DNA of 64,000 nucleotides from Rhizobium sp. Root1212 (GTDB lineage: Bacteria > Pseudomonadota > Alphaproteobacteria > Rhizobiales > Rhizobiaceae): contig NZ_LMDA01000023.1 of assembly GCF_001424985.1 (NCBI RefSeq), forward strand, positions 57,495 through 121,494. The letters run 5' to 3'. The first letter of the stretch is position 1, and each line of letters begins with the position of its first letter. The notes under the pieces were generated by a model. The model made no database searches. It had not been told where the DNA came from and saw only the letters and a list, made by a program, of their open reading frames with translations. Shown piece after piece: positions 17,879-25,461 of this stretch. The position numbers were made by a program, and so were the translations under genes.

Positions 17879-18214
17879 TCACTCCCGGCCATCGACATGG
17901 TCCGTGCCCGTCAGGCCGCGCGAGGCCAGAAGAACGACGAGAAACAGGGCGGTCATCGCAAAGCCGATGACGATCGCCGTCAACACCAGCGCCTGCGGAA
18001 TGGGGTCGGTATGGGTAAGCAACCCGCCGGTTCCGCCTTGTTCGAGAACGGGCGGGGCGTTGAGGCGCAGGCGTCCCATGCCGAAGATGAAGAGATTGAC
18101 GGCATAGGACAGCAGCGAAAGGCCGATGACGACCTGATAGGTCCGTGGCCGGAAGAGCAGCCAGACGCCCGATGCGGTGAGCACGCCGATAGCGACGGAG
18201 AGCACGAGTTCCAT
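17879..18214 (-). CDS. phaC: Mrp-type cation/proton antiporter subunit C
   Basis: A 111-residue homologue of complex I NuoK, with three membrane helices and the pattern YQVVIGLSLLSYAVNLFIF. The second and third helices (ALVLTAIVIGFAMTALFLVVLL) carry the conserved features of MnhC. Its ATG overlaps the TGA of phaAB by one base (TGATG). Confidence 0.93.
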   Translation of the reverse strand: MELVLSVAIGVLTASGVWLLFRPRTYQVVIGLSLLSYAVNLFIFGMGRLRLNAPPVLEQGGTGGLLTHTDPIPQALVLTAIVIGFAMTALFLVVLLASRGLTGTDHVDGRE

Positions 18215-21141
18215 CAGTTGCTCTCCTTTGCGGCCGCACGGGCGGCCCGCATCTGTGCGCGCGGTGCACGCAGCGACTGGTGGGCAAGGGCGATCAGGAT
18301 CAGCACGGTCGCGCCGAGTACCAGCGAGAAGACGCCGAGATCGAAGAGGATGGCGCTGGCGAGCGGCATTTTTCCGATCAGCGGCAGATCGGCATATTGC
18401 GCATGGGATGTCAGGAATGGATAGCCGAACAGCCAGGAGCCGAGGCCGGTGGCGGTCGCGACGATCAGGCCAATGCTCATCCAGCGTAGCGGATGGATGC
18501 GCAGCCGCTCCTCCACCCAGCGAGTGCCACCGGACATATATTGCAGGATGAAGGCGATCGACATGGTGATGCCAGCCGCGAAACCGCCGCCCGGCAGGTC
18601 ATGGCCGCGGAAGAACAGGAAGGCGGCAAAGAGGCCGATGGCCGGGAACATCCAGCGCATGATGACGGAGGGAACGAAGAGATATTCGGCGATGCTGTCG
18701 CCCTTGGCGCGATCCGGGTGCTTGTCGTCGAAGGCGTTCTGCACCTGTTGCTGTTGCGGCGTCTCCAAGCTCTCCGTGGCCGGACGGAAGCGCAGGAGAA
18801 GTGCAAAGACGGTCAGCGCCACGATGCAGAGCACGGCGATTTCTCCCAGCGTATCGAAGCCACGGAAATCGACGAGGATGACGTTGACGACATTGGTGCC
18901 GCCGCCTTCGCTATAGGCACGCTCGAGGAAATAGCTGGAAATGGTCTCGGGCAGCGAGCGGGTCATGACCGTGTAGGAAATGAGCATCATGCCGACGCCG
19001 CAAAAGATGGCGAGCAGGAAGTCGCGCACACGTCTTAGCCTGACCGGCATGGTCATGACGTCGTGATCGTCGTGGCGCTCGATGCGCTTCGGCAGCCAGC
19101 GCAGGCCAAGCAGGATGAGGACGGTGGTGACGATCTCGACCAGCAGCTGGGTGACGGCGAGGTCGGGGGCCGACAGCCAGACGAAGGTGAGGCAGGTGGT
19201 CAGGCCCGCACCGCCGAGCAGCACAAGGGCGGCGAGCCGGTGGAATTTCGCCTGGTAGGCGGCGCCGATGGCGCAGATCATGCCGATCAGCCAGAGCAAA
19301 GCGAGGATAGGGTCGATGGAGCGCAGGACGATATCGGCCGGGGCAAAGCCGTTGAGCAGCAGCGGCAGGGCGCCGGCGGCGAGCGCCACGGACACAAGCA
19401 CACGCATCTGCGGCTGCAGCCGGCGGGTGCCGACCCGCATCTCGATCCAGCGCGCCCATTTCCATGACAGGGTCACGAGCACGCGCTCGAAGATGCGCTG
19501 GCCTTCCAGCCGGCGGAAGAGCGGCGGGCCTTCGACGCTGGTGGCGAGGTAATTCTTCATCAGCAGGAACAGCACGACACCGCCGACAAGGGCGATAAGG
19601 CTCATGAACAGCGGTAGGTTCCAGCCATGCCAGACGGCGAGGCTGTAGGTCGGGGTAGCCTCTCCGAGCACGGATTGTACGGCCGTATGCAGAAAGGGGC
19701 CGATGGTATAGCCCGGCACGATGCCGACAACGAGGCAGGCGAGCACGAGGAATTCGATCGGCGCACGCATCCAGTGCGGCGGCTCGTGCGGGGATTTCGG
19801 CAGATCCGTCGCCGGCGGGCCGAAGAAGACGCTGTGGATGAAGCGCAGCGAATAGGTGACCGAAAACATGCTGGCGAGCGTCGCCACATAGGGGGTCAGC
19901 GTGTCCAGCGCATTGTATTTGTGGGTCTCGATCGCCTCGGCGAAGAACATTTCCTTCGACAGGAAGCCGTTGAGCAGCGGCACGCCGGCCATCGAGGCGC
20001 TGGCGACCATGGCAAGTGTTGCGGTGAACGGCATGTAGCGGAAGAGGCCGCTGAGCCGCCGCATGTCGCGGGTGCCGGTTTCGTGGTCGATGATGCCGGC
20101 CGCCATGAACAGCGAGGCCTTGAAGGTCGCGTGGTTCATGGTGTGGAAGATCGCGGCGACCGCGGCAAGCGGGCTGCCGAGGCTGAGCAGTACCGTGATC
20201 AGGCCGAGATGGCTGATGGTGGAGTAGGCGAGGAGACCCTTCAGGTCCTGCTGGAAGATGGCGAAATAGGCGCCGAGCAAAAGGGTGCTCAAGCCCGCGA
20301 GCCCGACGATCCAGAACCAGGCATCGGTGCCGGCCATCACCGGCCAGAGGCGGATCAAGAGGAAGACACCGGCCTTCACCAGCGTTGCGGAATGCAGATA
20401 GGCCGAGACCGGCGTCGGCGCGGCCATGGCGTGCGGCAGCCAGAAATGGAAGGGAAACTGGGCACTCTTCGTCAAGGCGCCCATGAGGATCAACACGAGA
20501 ATCGTCGTATAGAGCGGATGTTCGCGGATGACGTTGCCGGAGTTGAGCACCGTATCGAGATCGTAGCTGCCGACGACATGGCCGATCAGCATAAGACCGA
20601 CGAACATGCAGAGCCCGCCGGTGCCGGTGACGGTCAGTGCCATGCGCGCGCCGTCGCGGGCGGCGGCATTGTGATACCAGTAGCCGATCAGCAGGAACGA
20701 GATGATGCTGGTCAGCTCCCAGAAGACGGCAAGCAGAATGAGGTTGCCGGAGAGCACGACGCCGAGCATCGCGCCCATAAAGGCGAGAAACAGCGAGAAG
20801 AAGCGCGGAACAGGATCGCTGGCGGCCATGTAATAGCGGGCGTAGACGACGACCAGCAGGCCGATCGCCGTCACCAGGCTTGAAAACATCCAGGCAAAGC
20901 CATCCATGCGCAGCGTGAAGTTCAGGCCAAGCTCGGGCATCCAGGCAAGGTCGTAGCGCAGAACATGGCCGCCGGAGATCACGGGATAGAGGCCGGCCGA
21001 AATCGCCAGGCAGAAGAGGGCGACGGCGCCTGCGAGCCAGGCTGCGACCGTGCCTTTGCCGCTCGGAATGGAAATCGCGAGCAGGCTTCCCAAGAAGGGG
21101 GCCAGGATGAGGCTCAGCAGCAAGGTTTGCGTGGTCTCTAT
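18214..21141 (-). CDS. phaAB: Fused Mrp antiporter subunits A and B
   Basis: About 975 residues. The A part (to about residue 740) is a NuoL-like proton channel with more than a dozen helices, with the MGALTKSAQFPFHFWLPHAM and YLHSATLVKAGVFLLIRLWP signatures. The B part (the last 150 or so residues) has FFRGHDLPGGGFAAGITMSIAF, the MnhB pattern. In rhizobia this A-B fusion marks the six-gene group-2 (pha2-like) operon, associated with Na+/H+ exchange. The start is unclear: a GAGGAAAG site lies seven to eight bases before an in-frame ATA at 21141 where homology begins, with TTG at 21123, TTG at 21183 and GTG at 21306 as alternatives. Confidence 0.88.
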   Translation of the reverse strand: METTQTLLLSLILAPFLGSLLAISIPSGKGTVAAWLAGAVALFCLAISAGLYPVISGGHVLRYDLAWMPELGLNFTLRMDGFAWMFSSLVTAIGLLVVVYARYYMAASDPVPRFFSLFLAFMGAMLGVVLSGNLILLAVFWELTSIISFLLIGYWYHNAAARDGARMALTVTGTGGLCMFVGLMLIGHVVGSYDLDTVLNSGNVIREHPLYTTILVLILMGALTKSAQFPFHFWLPHAMAAPTPVSAYLHSATLVKAGVFLLIRLWPVMAGTDAWFWIVGLAGLSTLLLGAYFAIFQQDLKGLLAYSTISHLGLITVLLSLGSPLAAVAAIFHTMNHATFKASLFMAAGIIDHETGTRDMRRLSGLFRYMPFTATLAMVASASMAGVPLLNGFLSKEMFFAEAIETHKYNALDTLTPYVATLASMFSVTYSLRFIHSVFFGPPATDLPKSPHEPPHWMRAPIEFLVLACLVVGIVPGYTIGPFLHTAVQSVLGEATPTYSLAVWHGWNLPLFMSLIALVGGVVLFLLMKNYLATSVEGPPLFRRLEGQRIFERVLVTLSWKWARWIEMRVGTRRLQPQMRVLVSVALAAGALPLLLNGFAPADIVLRSIDPILALLWLIGMICAIGAAYQAKFHRLAALVLLGGAGLTTCLTFVWLSAPDLAVTQLLVEIVTTVLILLGLRWLPKRIERHDDHDVMTMPVRLRRVRDFLLAIFCGVGMMLISYTVMTRSLPETISSYFLERAYSEGGGTNVVNVILVDFRGFDTLGEIAVLCIVALTVFALLLRFRPATESLETPQQQQVQNAFDDKHPDRAKGDSIAEYLFVPSVIMRWMFPAIGLFAAFLFFRGHDLPGGGFAAGITMSIAFILQYMSGGTRWVEERLRIHPLRWMSIGLIVATATGLGSWLFGYPFLTSHAQYADLPLIGKMPLASAILFDLGVFSLVLGATVLILIALAHQSLRAPRAQMRAARAAAKESN

Positions 21142-21615
21142 CGGTCTTTCCTCGATCGTTCGAACTGCGGGACACGGCTGCAACCCCTGCGGGAAGGCAA
21201 GCCGCGCGGTGCCGGGGCGGGAGGCGATGACACGAAACCGGGCCGGCAGTGGAGCCTGCCTGTTTGCCGGATCGGACTGCTCGCTCCCGGCGGGAGGCAG
21301 TCGCACGGTTCAGAACCGCTTCCGGCATCTTCTGCTCGGTCGTTTTCGGCGTGCCGGCATCGAGGCCGGGCGAACGCTTCCCGAAGAAGGCATGCTGTTT
21401 TATGTCTGCTTTCGGCCGGCCTGCCAACCCGCCGGGACGATATTTCTCCCCATCTGCGGCAATTCGTTCCTCAACTCCCGGTGACGGCATCCGTGCCGCC
21501 GTTTTTTGTAACGAAATGTGCGGATCGGCCGGCGAGAAACATTCCGACATCAGAACTGTTATCCGGCCGTGTGCGCGCCGGATGCGTTTTTGTCTGCCGA
21601 TGATATAAAGGGGAC
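21142..21615. promoter_or_regulatory. Divergent region between pha operon and two-component operon
   Basis: About 470 bases without a convincing gene. It should carry both divergent promoters. A 7-bp inverted repeat, ATCCGGC/GCCGGAT, lies about 45 bases upstream of the response-regulator start. Open frames through this stretch have no recognisable product and run out of the neighbouring genes. Confidence 0.4.
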
Positions 21616-22329
21616 ATGGAAACGCTCTCCCATATTCTCGTCGTCGATGACGACCCGGAAATCCGCCGTCTGCTCGGGAAGTATCTCGACGGCCAGGGCT
21701 TTCGCGTGACGCTGGCCGGCAGCCGAGCCGAATGCGAGGCGAAGCTTGCCGAGCTGAAGATCGACCTCCTTGTGCTTGACGTGATGCTGCCGGATGGATC
21801 GGGTCTCGATCTCTGCCGCTCCCTGCGCGACCGGATGCCCAATCTCTCGGTGATCCTGCTGACGGCGCTGAAGGAGGATGTCGACCGCATCATCGGGCTG
21901 GAGTTCGGGGCGGACGATTACCTCGGCAAGCCGTTCAACCCGCGCGAGCTTGCCGCCCGTATTCGTGCCGTGCTGCGGCGCGGGCGTCAGGAGGCGCGCC
22001 CGGTGGCGGAGCGCCGCTATATCTTCGCCAACTACACCGCCGATATCGAAAGCCGGACGCTGACGGCGCCGGACGGCCAGCCGATCGAATTGACCGGCGG
22101 CGAATTCGAGTTGTTGATGGTGTTTCTGCAGCGTCCGGGCCGTATCCTCTCGCGCGATTCGCTGCTCGACCTGACGCAGGGGCGCACGGCCGATCCCTTC
22201 GACCGCTCCATCGACATCCTCGTCAGCCGGCTGCGTCGCAAGCTCGGCGATGCCAATGTCTTCAGCCTCCTGAAGACGGTGCGCAACAAAGGCTATCAGC
22301 TGGCGGTGCCCGTCGAGCGCGGGGCTTAA
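21616..22329 (+). CDS. OmpR-family response regulator
   Basis: A 237-residue response regulator. The receiver domain (about 1-120) shows the acidic pair in VVDDDPEIRR, the phospho-acceptor Asp in LLVLDVMLPDGSGLDLC and the conserved Lys in GKPFNPRELAARI. The winged-helix DNA-binding domain (about 135-235) has LTGGEFELLMVFLQRPGRILSRD and ends VRNKGYQL. An AAGGGG site precedes the ATG. The sensor kinase gene starts three bases after its stop, so they form one transcript. The target genes are not evident; the divergent pha operon is one candidate. Confidence 0.92.
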   Translation: METLSHILVVDDDPEIRRLLGKYLDGQGFRVTLAGSRAECEAKLAELKIDLLVLDVMLPDGSGLDLCRSLRDRMPNLSVILLTALKEDVDRIIGLEFGADDYLGKPFNPRELAARIRAVLRRGRQEARPVAERRYIFANYTADIESRTLTAPDGQPIELTGGEFELLMVFLQRPGRILSRDSLLDLTQGRTADPFDRSIDILVSRLRRKLGDANVFSLLKTVRNKGYQLAVPVERGA

Positions 22330-22332
22330 GCC

Positions 22333-23586
22333 ATGTGGTCGCTGCGCACGCGTTTTACCATCCTGCTTGTCGTCGCCGTGCTTCTGGTGCTGGTGATCGC
22401 AACCTTCGTGACGATCCAACTCGTGCGGAAACCGTCCGAGTCGGTTTTCAAGCAGGCGCTGGTGGAAAAGGCGGAGATCGCGCTGGTGCTGCTGGCAAAG
22501 GACCCGTCCGCGGCTGAGCGGCTGCATATCCCGATCGGCGATGCCCCGAAGCCCGAACTGATCGACCGGGACCGGAGCGAAAATGTGGCGGATATCGCCC
22601 GCGACGGCGGCTATTCTGCCGAGATGGTGATGCTGCGGCGCTCCGCCGGTGCGCCGCGGGAGCTTGCGGTGAAGCTGCCGGACGGGCGCTGGGCCTATCT
22701 GGTCTTTCCCAATTTGGGGCCGTTTCCGCTCTGGCCGCTGATCGCCTATCTGGCGCTGGTCGCGCTCGGCGTGGTGATCGTCGCCGTCTATGCCAGCGCG
22801 GTGATGATGCGGCCGCTCCGGGTGCTGGAGGGGGCGATTGCCAAGATCCGGCCGGATGGCGTCATCCCCGACATGCCCGAGACCGGACCGATGGAGGTGC
22901 GCACCACGGCGCGCACGATCAACCGGCTGGCGGCGCGGCTCAATGCGGCTATGGCAAGCCGCATGCGGCTCGTCGCGGCGGCCGGGCACGACATGCGCAC
23001 GCCGATGACCCGCATGCGCCTGCGCGCGGAATTCGTCGCCGAGACCGACGAGCGCAATGCCTGGCTGAAGGACCTCGACGAACTGGACCAGATCGCCGAC
23101 AGCGCCATCTGCCTGGTGCGGGAGGAAGCGGGGCTGCAGATGCGCGAGGCCGTGCCGCTCGATACGCTGCTGGAGGAGATCGTCTCCGAGCTTGGCGAAC
23201 TGGGGCTGCCGATGCGGCTTGCGGCGATGGAGCGGGCCACCGTTTCGGGCTCTTCCTTCGCCCTGAAACGGGCGCTGCGCAATCTCACCGTCAATGCCGC
23301 GACCCACGGGCAGGGCGGAGAGGCCAAACTTTTTGCCGATGGCGATGCCGGCGTGACGATCACGATCCGCGACAATGGTCCCGGCATTCCGGTCGATCTG
23401 ATCGACCGGGTCTTCGAACCGTTCTTCCGCGTCGATCAGGCGCGGCGCAAGCTGATACCGGGCGCGGGGCTCGGGCTGGCGATCGCCCGCGAGATCGTCG
23501 AGAAACACGGCGGCTCGATCACCATCGTCAACCGTCCGCAGGGTGGCCTGCTGCAGACGGTGCGGCTGCCGCTGCTGGTTGCCTGA
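22333..23586 (+). CDS. EnvZ-like sensor histidine kinase
   Basis: A 417-residue inner-membrane kinase, partner of the preceding regulator. Helices at about 8-30 and 133-155 flank a periplasmic sensor domain of about 100 residues. A HAMP linker follows, then the H-box AAGHDMRTPMTRMRLRAEF with the phospho-accepting His, the N-box LRNLTVNAATHGQG, the G1 box DNGPGIP and the G2 box GAGLGLAIAREI. This is the EnvZ subgroup with MTRMRLR after the H-box. A bidirectional terminator follows the stop. Confidence 0.92.
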   Translation: MWSLRTRFTILLVVAVLLVLVIATFVTIQLVRKPSESVFKQALVEKAEIALVLLAKDPSAAERLHIPIGDAPKPELIDRDRSENVADIARDGGYSAEMVMLRRSAGAPRELAVKLPDGRWAYLVFPNLGPFPLWPLIAYLALVALGVVIVAVYASAVMMRPLRVLEGAIAKIRPDGVIPDMPETGPMEVRTTARTINRLAARLNAAMASRMRLVAAAGHDMRTPMTRMRLRAEFVAETDERNAWLKDLDELDQIADSAICLVREEAGLQMREAVPLDTLLEEIVSELGELGLPMRLAAMERATVSGSSFALKRALRNLTVNAATHGQGGEAKLFADGDAGVTITIRDNGPGIPVDLIDRVFEPFFRVDQARRKLIPGAGLGLAIAREIVEKHGGSITIVNRPQGGLLQTVRLPLLVA

Positions 23587-23612
23587 TCCGAAAACGAGAA
23601 AGCGTTGAAAAC

Positions 23613-23648
23613 AAAAAGGCCGCCGCGGCTTCTGCCGGGCGGCCTTTT
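23613..23648. terminator. Bidirectional terminator between histidine kinase and efflux lipoprotein genes
   Basis: Stem GGCCGCC (23618-23624) with GGCGGCC (23638-23644), extended inside by CGGC/GCCG around a ttct loop. It is flanked by AAAAA on the left and TTTTC on the right, so it can stop transcripts from both converging genes. Confidence 0.85.
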
Positions 23649-23664
23649 CTGTTCGGTATTGCGC

Positions 23665-25113
23665 TTACTGGGTTGCCGCGACCTTTTGGGGCGCGCTTTC
23701 CCTGGTCGGCGTTTCGATTGCCGAGCCGCCGCCGATGGCGACGTTCAGCGTTACGTAGTTGTTCGCGAGGTTGCGGATGCTGGCAGCGAGCGTCACGCGG
23801 GACGCTGCGAGGTTGCGTTCGGCATCGAGCACGTCGAGCAGCGAGGTCGCGCCGCCCTTGTAGCTTTCGCGGGCGAGGCTGAGCGCTTCTTCGTAAGACT
23901 TCACGACCTTGCGAAGGGCTGCGACCGTCTCGTAGTTCTTCTGCAGGGCGATGAGCGCGTTTTCGACTTCCTCGATGCCGTTCAGAACCGTCTGTTTCCA
24001 GGCGAGGTATTGCTGCTGCGCACCGGACTTGGCGATATCGACATTCGCCTTCAGGCGGCCGCCGCTGAAGACCGGGATGGAGAGGCTGGGACCGAAGGAC
24101 CAGCTGCCGGCGCTACCGACGGCGGCGGCGATCGTGCGGGTCACGTCGATGGTGCCGCCGAGCGTCAGGCTCGGATAGAGCTGCGCTTCGGCAACGCCGA
24201 TCGCAGCCGTCTGGGCAGCCAACAGCCGTTCGGCGCGACGGATGTCAGGACGGTTGCGCACGAGGTCCGCAGGAATGCCGATCTTGGTATTGTAGCGCGG
24301 CCACGGCTGGGCGGTGCCCTTCTGCAGGCTCGCGGTGATCGAGGTCGCCGGCAGGCCGAGCAGGGTGGCGATATGGTTCGCGGCCTGGTTGAAGCCAGCC
24401 TCGTAGCCCGGAAGCTCTGCGAGTGTCGTATTGACCAGACCTTCGGCCTGAACGACGTCGAGGCTGGAGGCCGCACCCGCAGCCTTGATATCGTTGGTCA
24501 GCTTCAGGGTTTCGCGGCGCGATTCCAGGTTCTTGCGCTGCAGGGCAAGCGCTTCCTGGTTATAGCGGGCCTCGATGTACGACGCCGTCAGGTCCGACAG
24601 GTAGGCCAGACGCGCGACGTTGACATCATCGTAAGAGGCATCGAGCGATGCTTCGGCGCTTTCCTTGGCGCGGCGGTACTGGCCGAAGAAATCGAGCAGC
24701 CAGGAAACGTCGGCGCCGGCATTCAGCGTCTTGGTTTCGTTGTGGTCAGTTGTGCCGAGGCTGGTCCTGCGCAGGTAAGAACCATCCGTGCCTTGCGCCG
24801 TTGCAGCGCCGCCGGCATTGATCTGCGGCAGGCCGCCGGATGCGGCGACGATGACATTGGCGCGGGCCTCGACGATACGCTCCAGCGACTGCTGGACATC
24901 AAGGTTTTCGTTCATGCCCTGGGTAACGAGGCTGTTCAAGCGGTTGTCGCGGAAGGCTTCCCACCAGGGATTGAGGGTTACGTCGGTGCTGGCCTGATTG
25001 CCCTGGGAGAATTTGCCGGGAAGGCTTGCATCGGGCTTCTGGTAATCAGGTCCGACCATGCAGCCGGACAGCAACAGGAGGCTCAAGGGAAGGAGCACTT
25101 TGAGAGTCTTCAT
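23665..25113 (-). CDS. Outer-membrane efflux lipoprotein, NodT/OprM family
   Basis: An outer-membrane channel of the TolC superfamily, about 482 residues, that would serve RND or MFS exporters. The N-terminus has a lipoprotein signal, LKVLLPLSLLLLSGCMVGPDYQ, with the lipobox Cys at about residue 18, followed by the family opening GPDYQKP. Two internally repeated OEP domains contain the pattern ARANVIVAASGGLPQIN and RPDIRRAERLLAAQTAAIGVAEAQLYPSL, the latter being the signature of NodT-type factors. I chose ATG 25113, six bases after GGGGA, over 25125. No inner-membrane pump lies next to it. Confidence 0.9.
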   Translation of the reverse strand: MKTLKVLLPLSLLLLSGCMVGPDYQKPDASLPGKFSQGNQASTDVTLNPWWEAFRDNRLNSLVTQGMNENLDVQQSLERIVEARANVIVAASGGLPQINAGGAATAQGTDGSYLRRTSLGTTDHNETKTLNAGADVSWLLDFFGQYRRAKESAEASLDASYDDVNVARLAYLSDLTASYIEARYNQEALALQRKNLESRRETLKLTNDIKAAGAASSLDVVQAEGLVNTTLAELPGYEAGFNQAANHIATLLGLPATSITASLQKGTAQPWPRYNTKIGIPADLVRNRPDIRRAERLLAAQTAAIGVAEAQLYPSLTLGGTIDVTRTIAAAVGSAGSWSFGPSLSIPVFSGGRLKANVDIAKSGAQQQYLAWKQTVLNGIEEVENALIALQKNYETVAALRKVVKSYEEALSLARESYKGGATSLLDVLDAERNLAASRVTLAASIRNLANNYVTLNVAIGGGSAIETPTRESAPQKVAATQ

Positions 25114-25461
25114 CAGTTTCCCCATCCGGCACGGTCTGCGCCAGTAATAAACGATTCACTTTGTGTCTTTAGACATTTTCCGCGCTGCAAGCGAGCGGGC
25201 AATTGCCAACAAGGCCGTAAAACAGCATTTCCACAGTCGGGTGTTTCCAATGTGCCACGCCCTTGGTGGCATCAACATGCCGGAATCGCTGCCGAAAACG
25301 GCTAAAGACGGTCGGAATGCACCGATAAAGGCATCGCGTATCGGCCGTGCGTCGGTTCTGTATCGAATTGTTTCTGCGGCAAAATGCGCTGACTTTTTCT
25401 ACAGGGGTGGGGACATTCCGCCACAGCGAATCGACGGTTTGCGCCGGGCCGGACTTTCCGC
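25114..25461. promoter_or_regulatory. Intergenic region upstream of the efflux lipoprotein gene
   Basis: About 350 bases between two minus-strand genes: the end of the GGDEF/EAL gene and the start of the efflux lipoprotein. It should hold the lipoprotein promoter. A small hairpin, TGCCAC/GTGGCA, lies near 25255-25273. I see no supported gene. Confidence 0.35.

Noticed and set aside
18911-21550. An 879-codon open frame on the minus strand over phaAB
   Set aside because: It is a frame-shifted reading of phaAB with Arg/Pro-rich composition and no motifs; the true frame has all MnhA/B signatures.
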